From: Mermis nigrescens
Taxonomy: Eukaryota; Nematoda; Enoplea; Mermithida; Mermithidae
NCBI GenBank assembly: GCA_036768485.1
Contig: JAVLUZ010000338.1
Coordinates: 753,401 to 817,400, forward strand
Length of the DNA: 64,000 nt
Reading direction: 5' to 3'
Made by a program: the position numbers and the translations under genes. Position 1 is the stretch's first letter. Every line of letters begins with the position of its first letter. Positions 1 through 11,396 of this stretch are shown here, in pieces. The notes beneath the pieces were generated by a model, which ran no database searches, was not told the origin of the DNA, and worked only from the letters and a program-made list of their open reading frames with translations.

Positions 1-16
1 CCCACGCCCAGTTATG
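1..16 (-). mobile_element. Family 1 MITE end, cut by window edge
   Basis: CCCACGCCCAGTTATG is the outer end of a reverse-oriented family 1 MITE; the rest lies upstream of the window. Confidence 0.6.
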
Positions 17-141
17 GTAGTTATGGTACAAACGCTGTTCGACAGAGAGACAATATAAAAACATCAATGTTTGTTGCGCTGAAAATATTGATTTTTAGTC
101 GGAAGAAGTCGGATGAAGTATGAATGAAAGTCGGATCCGAT

Positions 142-273
142 GTCCGATCCGACATCGGACGACACCGCATGTCGCATCCTGTCGGACGCGTGTCGGGCAG
201 AGTCGGATGCGACTCTGCCCGACACGCGTCCGACAGGATGCGACATGCGGTGTCGTCCGATGTCGGATCGGAC
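142..273. repeat. Perfect palindrome, 64-bp arms, 4-bp loop
   Basis: Arms 142-205 and 210-273 are exact reverse complements with loop GATG. The sequence is GC-rich and built of TCGGA/TCCGA-like words, unlike its AT-rich surroundings. A 13-bp direct repeat GAAGTATGAATGA flanks it (about 115-127 and 274-286). Confidence 0.97.
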
Positions 274-444
274 GAAGTATGAATGAGCCTTTAGAAAGCA
301 TAAGGGATACAGATACTGAAAAGATTTATGTCTACAACCTTAAGAGCAAAATATGGCAGTTTGCATAAATATTGGTCAACAGTGTAATCGGAATTTTTCA
401 AATGTTCGCCTTTTTCAGTTCAAGTTCGGGCATTAGGAGACAAT

Positions 445-704
445 CATACATGGGCAGCACCAAAATTCCGGGGGAGGTGCAAGATTTTTCAAAGGTTAAA
501 AAATGGCCTTAAAAATGATGGTATGGCGAAAAGAACACCATTTTTCAATGTTTCCCATCGAGCTCTATCCATTGGCATCAAAAAATTGCGAAAAAACCAA
601 AAAAAATTTTAAAAATTGAATTCTGAGGGGGTATTTTGGTTTCTGGGGGGTATTTAGGTTTCTCAGGGGGTGCATACCCCCAGCCCCCACCACGCCCAGG
701 TGTG
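445..704 (-). mobile_element. hAT-like MITE, family 1
   Basis: Reverse orientation copy with perfect TSD GAGACAAT (437-444, 705-712). TIRs are CATACATGGGCAGC and ...CGCCCAGGTGTG. No coding capacity. Confidence 0.9.
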
Positions 705-712
705 GAGACAAT

Positions 713-962
713 AGATTCAGAAAACATACACTGAACACTGACTCAAGACTGAAAATATCGAAAAATTTTAAACAATAATTTTAAAAAAAACTAAATTTCA
801 TAATTTATTTTTACAGTAAAAGCCCGAGGAAAAATTCCCCACAACACAACATGGCACAAGTCCTTAAATTTGTTACATATTACGCAGTCGGTGAATTTCC
901 CTTGGATCGGGAACGCCTTGCCTGCCTGTCTTACGTACATATCCTGTCGGGTAGTCGACTAT
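713..962. other. Intergenic AT-rich stretch
   Basis: I see no gene or repeat signature here. Confidence 0.4.
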
Positions 963-1337
963 GTGGTCTACGGCGTTTTGGCGCCGCCGTTTTCGCGCCA
1001 GCAACTTATAAATTATTCTAATTAAATTAATTTCGAAGCAATTTTAGAAATAAATTATATATTCAGAAAGCAGGTTCTACAAGCTACTTAATAGCATATT
1101 GTTCATTTCGATTCGATGAGTATTCATTTGTGTACGACTGAAAAACTGTAGAAAATCCTGTTTATTTTTACATGCATCTAATTATCTCACTAAATTCAGA
1201 GATATTCTAAGAGTGATTTTTATCATCACGTAGAGAATTGAATGGGCTTTCAGTATCTGTATTAGACTTCAATCACAAATATGGAACGTAAATGATAAAT
1301 ATTACAAAGAATGTGAGCGCCAAAACGTCCCATTTCG
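963..1337. mobile_element. MITE with ACGTTTTGGCGCC termini, copy 1
   Basis: Left end CTACGGCGTTTTGGCGCC, right end GCGCCAAAACGTCCCATTTCG. The flanks TCGACTAT / TCGACTTC match at 6 of 8 positions. The interior is shared with 48695-49018. Confidence 0.75.
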
Positions 1338-2909
1338 TCGACTTCGAGCGTCTAAAACCTGCTCTGTGCGACTGTACAAAATATAACCGTAAACATTATC
1401 ATTTTTCGAATTTTCTTCATTTCTTGATAGGCTTAGACGTAGTTTTAAGTGGGTGGTAGTAATCACGCTTGGGTCAGTTTCCACAAATTGCATCTTCACT
1501 TAACAATGCTCCTTTAACAGCTGGTTGCTTTAAACTCTCCTTATTGATGTCTAATCTGCTTTGCTTAACATGTGGCGTATCTAAAAGACTGCTACAATAA
1601 CATAAGCCGTTGAATATTCTGCTTCAGTAATAAGCCATGAAGCAAAAAATGGGCCGTTTGGAATGGAATAGACTATAGATGCGCGACGTGTTAAGCAAAG
1701 CACAAGTTTAAAGCAACCAGTTGTTATGAGAGCGTAATTGAAGATGCAATTCGTACAGTGAAAGACTATTACCTATGTACATACATCTAAAGACTTTAGC
1801 AAATAATGGGCCATTTGGAATGGAACAGACTATAATATTTTATACAGAGTGAAAACCTACACTTTCAAATATTTCATTATTCGCTTAAAGCATTGTTAAA
1901 CTGAAGAAAACACGTATGCACTGAAGGACAAAGGAAGAAAGGCTTTAGAAAAATGAGCTTGCTAAGCGAAAGTTGTAAGCAAGAGAGACTTAAAGTTTAA
2001 ACATACCATAAATTATGAAGAGAATTATAAAAGATTTCAATTTTGAAGAAAGGCTTTATATAGAAAACGGAACACTGATCAAAATGGCAAAAAAACACCT
2101 TTCACACAAGTTTTTTCTTCTTCTTTTTCACACGACAATAAGCCGACAGATTGCAATTATAGCATTGGTCGGCTTACTTTCGAAAAAATTCTCAAAATTT
2201 ATGCCCAAACTTATGTGAAACAGATTATATGTACCTACATATGTAGGAATTTTGAAACATTAAATTTTACTGCTTAGTCTGATAATAATAGCTTTTTCTT
2301 TATTTTTAGTAAATCTGAGCTTGATCTTAGAATACAGGAAGGTGGTTTGGCGTCAGCATTTATCACAGACAAATTAAATGAGATCCTATCCTTCCTATCC
2401 TATAGTACTCACCATCCATTAGAGTGGGTGAAGATAAACATGCTTGCACAAATATTTGTGACTTTGAAATTTTATTTCAAATCTGGCAATAAGGAAAATT
2501 AATTACATTGCACAAAAATGCAATTCTTTGCTTTCTTAAAGTAAAGGCTGGTCTATCTCTATAGTTACGCCCAAATGTTAAACTTTCTTTGTATCAAAGT
2601 TTTCTACTTAACAATCTTATATGTACATCACGTAAACTGCAAATGAAATCAGGAACCAACGTTTTCTTCCGTAGTCCCCTATATTTTTTAGTAGAAAAAC
2701 TGCAAGTTTTTGGTGCTTTGATTTGATTTAGCAAAATATTGATAACTGAAACACAGTTTTAGTAGTCAGTAGTTATTTGGACGTGATTCCTTGAATTATT
2801 TTTGTAGTAGTTATTTAGACGTGATCCCTGGAATTATTTTTGTTTTTAAAACTTTCAGAAGTCCCCAACAAAAACTGAAATAATTACATACTATATACCT
2901 ATGCACTTA
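1338..2909. other. AT-rich intergenic DNA with short internal repeats
   Basis: No gene supported. A short word is repeated nearby: AATGGGCC(G/A)TTTGGAATGGAA at ~1648 and ~1804, with GCAATTTG/GTTGCTTTAAA motifs around 1485-1745, suggesting an internal inverted duplication of an old repeat. Confidence 0.4.
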
Positions 2910-4589
2910 CGGTGCCGCTCAAAAGTTTAAGGCCACTCTGATTGATCACTCCAAAATCCATTGGGTTTTCGAATCGCTTTTAACTGTGAAATTGAAAGGC
3001 CTACATTTCATTTTGAAAAAAGTTTCTAGATTACTTTTCTCCGCTGATTTCAAAAAGTTTAGTCATTCTTAATTTTGTTCACTACATAGCTGATTTATTA
3101 TGGGTTAATTCCGCTCCATTTCGCTGGTCTTTTGATCAAAAATCGCGTCTGTGTATAAGGATACCTGCTAAACTAATCCAAAGAGTGATAGCCGGACGTT
3201 TCAATATAAGTTTATGTGTCCTTCAAAACAAGCATAAGAAACACAAACAGTGTGATTGCTTTACTGATCTTCCTAGACCCGCCAGTCCTCTAAACTGGAC
3301 TCTAAAGAACTATGTGGTCTGAAGCGAACTTCTTTAAAAATTGGCATCTGACCGCTCCTGACGTCAGGGTGAATTGCCTATTGATTGTGGACCATTGGTT
3401 TTGAGGCAGACAATTAGTCAGTATCTTTGCCGTATGATTGGATCGTCATATCATAAGGAGTCTCTTGCGAGTTGCGATCGAGTTTAACAGAAATAAACAT
3501 ATTGATTTTTGTTCGAAATTTCGTTCGTTGGACTTTTCTCGATTGGTCAAAGGTTTCTTTTCCTTGGGGAATGATATTCGATTGTTTTACTTTAAAATTA
3601 AGGGGTTCTGTCCGCAGACGTACAGACAAAAAATAAAATGTCAAATGCATGGCCGGAAGCGTCAAACACAGAAGAGAATGCAGTGCTTTGGTCTAGAGCA
3701 TACCTGGGCGTAGGAAGGGGCGGGTTTGGGGGTTATGCACCCCCCCCCGAGAAACCAAAATATCCCCCAGAAATCAAAATACCCCCCCTCAATTTCAATT
3801 TTTGAAAATTTTTTACGCTTTTTTCCGTAATTTTTTTGATGCCAATGGATAGTGCTCGATGAGAAACGTCGAAAAATGGTGTTTTTCGCCATACCACCAC
3901 TTTTAAGGCCATTTTTGACCTTTGAAGAAATCTTGCATCCCCCTCCCAGAACTTTGGTGCCGCCCACCTTGATCTGGACTCTGGAGTCCATTTGGAGCCA
4001 TGATGTTGTGATTTGGTTTTATTTCCTTCCAGCCCAAAATTTACAACCACTTCATATGATTAAGGAGCACTTGGTTCCTTCTTTTGTGACTGCCTCAGAA
4101 AAAAACATCCGAGACATTTTTTCCAGAAGGGTGATGATCTTAAACACAAGGCAAAAACCACTGTAGCATATTTTGTGGGGAGGAGATTGCCTTTATTATT
4201 CTGACCCCTACAGTCCGGGAACTCAATTCAATTAAAAATATTTGGCGAATTATGAAGAGAGACTTCAGAAACAAAATTCCCAAGTGCATTTTAGGATCAA
4301 AAATGAATTGGAAAGTAAAGGAAATCTGTGGTTCAGTTCCAAAGAAATAAATGTGTCAAATTGATCAGTTTCGTTACGACTTTGTATACACCAGCATTAA
4401 TTCAAGCTAAAGCCTATCGGGATTTTCTTTTCGTCGACTATTTTTTCGTTGACTGTTAATTGATGATACTTGTTATTTATGGTTCTGTACAATTTTGAAA
4501 CTCTTGAACAATAATTAGTTAAGAATTTACGATCAAAACAGACACTGCGTTAAAATCGTGGGTGGCCTTAAACTTCTTGAGCGGCACTG
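2910..4589 (+). mobile_element. Tc1/mariner-like transposon relic
   Basis: TIRs are CGGTGCCGCTCAAAAGTTTA at the left and, inverted, TTAAACTTCTTGAGCGGCAC at the right, with TA at both outer edges. Degraded transposase remains on the + strand: GDDLKHKAKT near 4125 (family Q-D-N-D-P-K-H-T), and FNSIKNIWRIMKR near 4208-4250 (family P-D-L-N-P-I-E-N-L-W-x-x-(L/M)-K-R). A family 1 MITE is inserted at 3699-3971. Frameshifts and stops throughout; certainly dead. Confidence 0.85.
3699..3971 (+). mobile_element. hAT-like MITE, family 1, nested in the Tc1 relic
   Basis: Begins CATACCTGGGCG and ends GCCGCCCACCTTG. The flanks GTCTAGAG and ATCTGGAC match at 5 of 8 positions, consistent with an old TSD. It interrupts the Tc1-like transposase remnant at 2910-4589. 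Confidence 0.82.
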
Positions 4590-4591
4590 TA

Positions 4592-5950
4592 TGTACATAC
4601 ATACATATGTACTACTACTGACCCACACGCGCATACACAACGGAATGAACTGGCAGATACGCAAGGCAGCTACTATAGTCCGTTTCAGTTAGCTTTAAGG
4701 TTTTTGAAAAAAATTTAAGTGCCTACAAAAGTGTTTTAAACTAATGCTGTAGTTGTAATATTCTACAGTATACCGAGGTATGGTAAGACGTGTATGCCAT
4801 CGTAAAAACGCATAATGTGTCAAAATTTTAAACCACTTTTGTAGCCGAATTGGTACGGATTCAATTCAAAAGAAAACAGCAAAGCTTAATTAAACAGGCT
4901 ATAGTCAAATAACACACCAGCAAAGTGTCTTTCTAGTGGGCGTAGGTGGGTGTAAAGGTGGAAAGAGAAGGTGCAAAGCTCAAAAACAGTAAGACAATTT
5001 GCATAAGGACCTGAGTAAAGCAACCTTATAATCCAACCTTCAGTTCAGAACATTGATAAAATAAACGTCCTGAATCAAAAAGCAATTCAAAGAGCAAGGG
5101 AATTTTTCGGAAAAATTATAGAAGCATTTTGATGGGGGACGGGGTAAAAATTATAGAAGCCGAATCAGAAACAGTCATTTACAGAGATTCACAAAGTATT
5201 TATGTAGCTACATATATCAAGCGATTGTTGTGATTTTTGAAGCCAAAAAACATCATCACATCGCTTCGAAGTGTATTCACTGGTGATCAATTAAGCCAGC
5301 TACACAAGTAACAAGGCTTGATTTACAGAAGTGACAGTATGAACCTGCTTATCAAAAAAGACAATATATGACTGAGTCTTTGAGATATTGTCCTAGCATA
5401 GACTTAGTCTTTTAAAAAGATACCAGACTAGTCCCAGGACAAGACTCAAAAAGATTTAGTCTCATGCATGAGTCTTTGTCCCAGTCAGACTGTGCCAACG
5501 CTGGGCGTAAGGCCTTTCATCCTCTTTTCTATCGTCTATTGCATGTTATTTAGCTATCTGTGCTTTGGGAATCTGGGTTAGTTTTGCTCTCAGAAGTTTT
5601 AAGGGCGAAACCGGCTGCCTCGCACCTGTACAACGCGCAAAGTGGAACTCCGTATTTCTCGCTGTAAACTGAAAGGTGATATCGCTAGACCACTTAAGGA
5701 AGCGGCAGTAGAGTTTAAAATGTTAATCATAGGTAGCGCGATAGCGCTACCGATAATCTACTTGGCCATCCTTTTTTCTTATTATGTTTATCACAGCGAG
5801 TGCGAAATTTGTGCCCCCCTCACAGCAACAACGGCACACACCTGGGAGGTGCGGTTTTTTTAAATCGATGGATAATTAAAAATTCGATGCCCGTCTTTTT
5901 TTGTTTACACTCAATACCGAGTTAGCAATGAGTGTGTAAAGTGTAAAACG
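4592..5950. other. Mostly unassigned DNA; one small ORF
   Basis: Apart from the ORF at 5603-5863 I see no coding signal. GTGTAAA/TTTACAC words become frequent from ~5905. Confidence 0.35.
5603..5863 (+). CDS. Small ORF of unknown status with one membrane segment
   Basis: The open frame runs from a stop at 5600 to 5863, with no ATG before Met of MLIIGSAIALPIIYLAILF. That segment is a clear hydrophobic span of about 20 residues followed by SYYVY and a Cys pair (CEIC). The N-terminal side is basic and GC-richer than its surroundings. It could be an internal exon of an unrecognised gene or chance. I do not recognise a family and assign no function. Confidence 0.18.
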   Translation, partial: GRNRLPRTCTTRKVELRISRCKLKGDIARPLKEAAVEFKMLIIGSAIALPIIYLAILFSYYVYHSECEICAPLTATTAHTWEVRFF

Positions 5951-5954
5951 AAAA

Positions 5955-6720
5955 ATCAAATAATTTGCGGAGGACCAATTTTTTTAAAATGTTGCTCCCG
6001 AGTTGTAGATTATGAATCTAAACTTAAAATTTCTTTACACTCAATAGTTGTTACACAAAAGTGTAAAATATACGTATTTTTTACTCTTTGCGTGTCCTTC
6101 AGCTTATCTAACTCAATTTTGGTTTCTGTGCAGTCCAGTTACTTTTATAATGTCGAGGATTGCAATATCTCAAAACCGAATTTTTTCTTCTTTTAACGCA
6201 ATATTTCTCGACCTGTGATCGTTTTAGTGTAAAGGGTTCGACGAAAAAGGAGATTTCTCTAACTACTCCGCTAAGTAGGCGGAACATGCTAATTATGCTT
6301 GACATGTGCCCTGACCTTAGCGTTACAGATCCTAGTTTATTTTGTATCTATACACCCAATATTGCGGTATTAGCACAAGTGTAAAGTTTACACCGAGAAA
6401 CATTTTTCCGCCCAGAGCATTGGGTATCAAACAATTTACGGAGGGCCAATTTTTTTAAGAAATGTTGCCCCTCAGTTGTAGATTACGAATCTGACCTTAA
6501 AATACCTTTACACTCAATGGTTGTTGCACAAAAGTGTAATGTATACGGTTTTTTACTGCTAGCGTGTCCTAAAGCTTATCTAGCTCAATTTTGATTTCTT
6601 TGAAGTCCTGGTTTTATAATGTAGAGGGCTACAATATCTCAAAACGTAAAATTTTCTTCTTTCAACGCAATATTTATTGATCTGTGATCATTTCAGTGTA
6701 AAGGGTTCGAGACGGAGAAA
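5955..6720 (+). repeat. Tandem duplication, ~290 bp homologous blocks, period ~471 bp
   Basis: The block at ~5955-6245 (GGAGGACCAATTTTTTTAA ... AGTGTAAAGGGTTCGA) recurs at ~6425-6715 (GGAGGGCCAATTTTTTTAA ... AGTGTAAAGGGTTCGA). Both copies carry TTTACACTCAAT and CAAAAGTGTAA words. Confidence 0.9.
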
Positions 6721-6737
6721 GAAATTTTTCCAGTTAC

Positions 6738-6774
6738 TTGCATCCCCAAGAACTTTTGGCGCTGCCCACCTATG
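6738..6774 (+). mobile_element. Family 1 MITE right-end fragment
   Basis: Only the terminal ~37 bp remains (CTTGCATCCCC...GCTGCCCACCTATG). The left part is lost. Confidence 0.6.
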
Positions 6775-6807
6775 GATATATATGGCCTGAATTATTAAAT
6801 AAAAGAA

Positions 6808-7462
6808 GGGAACTAGCAGAGAAAAATGCTCCGATGGAACAAAAAAGGTAAATAAACTTGAATTTCTTCATGGCTAAGGATGTAAAAGGAGGGGACTAGG
6901 AAAAATTTCCGTATATGCGCAGAAGCCATAGGAATGTACTAAACAGTTAGACTTCCCCTAAACAACGCAAAAATCGAAGTATATTCTGCGGCCTGTGAAA
7001 AATGAGGGTGTAGTCACCATGAGTTTTAAAGCGTTTCGCAAAAGAACATTGAAGAAACTTTCATGACTATTAAATAATCAATGTATTATTTATTTAATGA
7101 AATCTTGACCTTCCACAATGTTCTGGAGTAAAAGGTAATAGTTTAAACTTTACACCTACATGGCCAACTCAATAGCTTTCTTTGAAAAAACACAAAGAAT
7201 TTCTTTAAATTTTCCAAAATAATCAAAATACTCGCCATCATAATCGAAATTACTACGGAAAATCTGCAGAAACGCGCATGAGCCGCAGAATATACTTCGA
7301 TTTTTGCGTTGTTTAGGGGAAGTTCAACTGTTTAGCACATTCCTATGGCTTCTGCGCATATAGGGAAATTTTCCCTAGTCCCCCCTTTTACTTCCTTAGC
7401 AATGAAGAAATTCAAGCATATTTACCTTTTTTGTTCCATCAAAGCATTTTTCTTTGCTAGTA
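6808..7462. mobile_element. Foldback element, ~190-bp inverted arms
   Basis: Left arm 6808-7000 and right arm 7272-7462 are inverted copies (for example GAACTAGCAGAGAAAAATGC versus GCATTTTTCTTTGCTAGT). The spacer is about 270 bp without coding signal. Confidence 0.88.
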
Positions 7463-8130
7463 CATACATACATACTTCATCGTACAATTAGCGAATCAGT
7501 TGATGCGAGAGACGGGCTCAGAAACTGCTGTCTGTCGATTGGCTGAATTATACCTTCGAATTACCATACTGTAAAAACGCCTCAGAAATTTTGAAAAGGA
7601 CCGTATTTCACGAATTCGAACGGCGAACCGATTTTCTTATTACTGTAATACCCGAATTCTTCGTCGCTAGATTTGGGGTCTTTCAGATTCTCAGGGGAGG
7701 GGTTAAGACACCCTAGAGACCCCCGTGTGTGATTTTGGCAATGCGGACCGTTCAAGGTGAAACTTTACAATACATTTATTTTTCAGATGTGAACAATAAA
7801 TAACGCAATGAAGCATATAGAAAACAAAAACCATAATCCGCGTCTATTAGAAAAATTACACATTAAGTCAGAAAGAGGCAAAAGAAGGAAAAGCGAATAC
7901 AGCAACCGATAGAGTTAAGGCATTAAGAGCGGAGTAAAGACAATCTCAAGTGAATCAACCGAGAAAAGAAGCCGCATAAGGCATTTCAAGACGTCCCAGA
8001 ATTCGAACTCGCCGAGTATACTGTAAGTAAGCAAAAAGTCGTAAGATGGGGTATACTGTACTACGGTAATTTGTTGAAAATGCTTATCCTACAGTATGCC
8101 AAAAGACTGCATCGAGTAATATTTAAACGG
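7463..8130. other. Unassigned intergenic DNA
   Basis: I see no gene. It contains short GTATACTGTA words at ~8020 and ~8050. Confidence 0.35.
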
Positions 8131-8138
8131 TATACGAG

Positions 8139-8382
8139 CATACGTGGACAGCAAAAAAATTCTGGGGGGTGCAAGATTTTTTGAAAGTCAAAAAATGGCC
8201 TTAAAAATGGTGGTAGGGCAATAAAAAACACCATTTTTCGACGTTTCTCATCAAGCACTATCCATTGGCATCAAAAAATTGCGAAAAAAACGAAAAAATT
8301 TTTTCAAAAATTGAATTCTGGGGGTATTTTGTTTCTAGGGGGTGCATACCCCCAAACCCTCCCCCCCGCACGCCCAGGTGAG
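8139..8382 (-). mobile_element. hAT-like MITE, family 1
   Basis: Reverse copy with perfect TSD TATACGAG (8131-8138, 8383-8390). Confidence 0.9.
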
Positions 8383-8390
8383 TATACGAG

Positions 8391-8995
8391 TTGTTTACAC
8401 TACGAATCTCACTTCATTCTTATGAAAATAATTTTGCTTTCTACACATTAGTTTAAATAATTGAAAATTTAAAATAAGTAAAAGTATATGCATAATCTTT
8501 TGAAAAAATTTCATTCGATCTAATATTACAACTTATCTGACATTTCGACTATTTTTATAAAAGACCAACCGAAAAAAAGACCTGAAATTTATCAGCTATA
8601 ACGCGTAAGACTGGCAAATCGGGCGATGAAGAAAACGGTGTAAACTAAATAGGGAACATAATGAAAAATATGTTTATAAAGAAAACATAAAGATAAAAAC
8701 TTATTATTACATATAAAATAAATTACCGATTTTGAGAATTAAATGTCAAATTAATTTACATATAATAGTAGACCAATAAATTTGATAATTTACAAAACCA
8801 AATATAATAATTTAAAATTATCGATTCTAATAAAATTAAAATTTTGCAGTTCGTCCGTAAATTCTATGATTTCTTAAATTAAGAATAGACTTTTTCACGA
8901 CAATGTTTTGATTTGATTAATTTAATTTAAGGTAATAGTAAATAAATGAAATGTAATAATTTAATATTTTTTTCAAATTTATGAATTAAAAACTT
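8391..8995. other. Very AT-rich unassigned DNA
   Basis: I see no gene or family match. Confidence 0.4.
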
Positions 8996-9511
8996 GGATC
9001 TAGTATACAATTTACTCCCAGCGTTTTTTAGCCGATCCATATAAGCTACAGTAACCAAACTTTACAAGGAGATAGCTATAAGCCTATTGTACTAATCTGG
9101 CAAAATTGATTAATTTACGGTGTAAACTTACTGCTTTGAAGAAAAAACTCACTTTACTTTACTTCAAACTTACTTTAAACTTACTGCTTTAAAAAATAAA
9201 AAATAAACAAAAAGAATAACTCACTATACTTTACTTTAAACTTACTTTAAACTTACATTTTTTAATGTAGGATGTTGATTGAGTTACAAAAAATGCTTTG
9301 TTTGAAACCCATCGAATCGTTTACAATTTTTAGATGCCGTTAGTACGTTGTAAACTGTGAGTGTAAAGCAGTAAGTTTACACCGTAGGTTAATCAATTTT
9401 GCCAGATTAGTACAATAGGCTTATAGCTATCTCATTGTAAAGTTTGGTTACTGCAGCTTATATGGATCGGCTAAAAAACGCTGGGGGGTAAATTGTATAC
9501 TAGATCCAAAA
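8996..9511. mobile_element. Foldback element, ~140-bp inverted arms
   Basis: Arms 8996-9140 and 9369-9511 are near-perfect inverted copies (GGATCTAGTATACAATTTAC at the outer end of each). The spacer holds several direct copies of the word AAACTTACTTTAAACTTAC and the GTGTAAACTTACTGCTTT motif. The right arm gains a GGGGGG run. Confidence 0.92.
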
Positions 9512-10152
9512 ACTTTACCTATGATAATGATTATAAGAACCAATACTACGGCGCAAATGATGATGATCATCTGAAAACACAATACGTATATCAAATAAAT
9601 TATCACGCCTAAGAAGCATAAAAATAGAAAACATAACGAAATAATAAAAATAAAAACAAAAGCGAAAAATACTAACTTTGCAGAAAAATAATAGATAAAA
9701 AAATTAATATTAGTCTGGATATAAATGAAGGAGAGGCGAAAACGCAGAACATCAGACGTATAGCAAAAAATGACAAAGAAAAAAACACGAATAACTATAA
9801 AAATAAAAGAAATTAATATGAAAAGTAAAAAAACTAGAAAATACGAGAAAAAATATATACGTAGCGAGCAGAGCAAAAATATAATTCTCGCTTTTTGTAT
9901 TAAAAAAATTATTTACTATACATCATATCGCTCATTATTTTTCTACACTATATCCCACCATATACATTTCTCGAACGCTTAACGGCTGAATTGGATAAAT
10001 AATTAACAAAAAATCTATTTTTAGAGAAAAAGAGGGGTGTATAAATGATATATTTTTGCCAAAAAATAACAAAAATGCACCTAAAATGGCTTAAAAAACG
10101 TATAGCCAAAAATCGGATGAATGAAAAATTTAAGTCTCCTTAGGGAATATGG
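9512..10152. other. Low-complexity AT-rich DNA
   Basis: The long hydrophobic frames here on the - strand are products of A-rich sequence; I see no gene. Confidence 0.5.
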
Positions 10153-10160
10153 GGGACGAC

Positions 10161-10411
10161 CATAGGTGGGCGGCGGCACCAAAGTTCTGGAGGGAAGGGG
10201 TGCAAGATTTTTTCAAAGGTCAAAAATGCCCTTAAAAATGTTGGTATGGCGAAAAAACACCATTTTTCAACGTTTTGCATCGAGCACTATCCATTGGCAT
10301 CAAAAAATTGCAAAAAAAACAAAAAATTTCAAAAATTGAATTCTGGGGGGGGTATTTTAGTCTCTGGGGGTGCATACTGCATACTCCCAAAACCCCCAAC
10401 GCCCAGGTATG
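10161..10411 (-). mobile_element. hAT-like MITE, family 1
   Basis: Reverse copy with TIR CATAGGTGGGCGG and CGCCCAGGTATG and perfect TSD GGGACGAC (10153-10160, 10412-10419). It shows the two TIRs most clearly: CATA(C/G)(C/G)TGGGCG at both ends. Confidence 0.92.
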
Positions 10412-10525
10412 GGGACGACTGTTTAAAGAACTATTTAATTTATTTCATTTAATTATTTAATTTAATTTGGATAAAGAATTTCACTGATCGTTTTAGCTAA
10501 CCATCCATGTTTACAGCAACATGGT

Positions 10526-11371
10526 TGTTTACATCTGACGATTATTCCAATTCAGACTTTGTTTACACATTTCATGATTTCAATTCTCGTTTCTTACTTT
10601 TACCATATTTCACTGATCCTCGTAAATCTTGTCTTATAAAACACTATAAATTTGAGCAAAGAACGCGATTCATCCACTCTGCTAAATATTGCGATAATAT
10701 AAATGAAGTTTTACATTTTTTATTTTTATATGTTTTTATTTTCTATTCAATTTAAACTCCTTTAAATTTTTCAAACATCCAATATTTTTGCAACTTTGGT
10801 CATCTTTGAGGATGATTTTTTACTTTTGGCTTTCCATTGAATTATCTTTTCTAACATTTTAAAACTTTGTTTTTCGACTGATTTTTATTAAAATTCGACA
10901 GAATCATTTTTAATTAATTATTTTTTATTAATAATTATTTTTTAATTATTTTTTTATGGAATTATTTTTTGTAATTATTTTTTCTCAGAGAATTATTCAT
11001 TTCATTCAATCATTTATGCTCTCGGCATTTTAGGTTTACACTGGACTGAACTAATACGCAGTACTTTTAGTTGGTTAGTTTACACTGCGTTTAAAAAATA
11101 AACTTAAAAACCAGACGAAAAACAAAGTTTAAAAATGTTAGAAAAAATAATTCAATGGAAAAAACGGATAAAAATTTAAAAAAAGAATAAAACTTCATTT
11201 ATATTATTGCAATATTTAGCAGAGTGGATGAATCGCGTTCGTTGCTTAAATTTATAGTGTTTTATAAGACAAGATTTACGAGCATCAGTGAAATATGGTA
11301 AACGTTAAAAACGAGAATTGAAATCATATGTGTAAACAATGTCTGAATTAGAGAAATCGTCAGGTGTAAAT
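10526..11371. mobile_element. Large foldback element, 270-350-bp inverted arms
   Basis: The left arm ~10526-10878 and right arm ~11103-11371 are inverted copies: TTTACATCTGACGATT at the left edge pairs with AATCGTCAGGTGTAAA at the right, and TTTTCTAACATTTTAAAACT with its inverse near 11120. The spacer is rich in AATTATTTTT. Confidence 0.85.
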
Positions 11372-11396
11372 CTATTTTATAAAACTCTACAAAACA

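Noticed and set aside
120..368. Frames of 60-82 residues near the left edge with Arg/His/Thr-rich translation
   Set aside because: They are readings of the perfect palindrome at 142-273, repeated on both strands.
3662..4166. Overlapping 104-109-residue frames
   Set aside because: They read through the family 1 MITE and the decayed Tc1 relic; similar frames recur in other MITE copies (8061, 10246, 17759, 50217).
9448..9876. 142-residue hydrophobic frame on the - strand
   Set aside because: It is F/I/V-only low complexity made by A-rich sequence and overlaps the foldback arm at 9369-9511.
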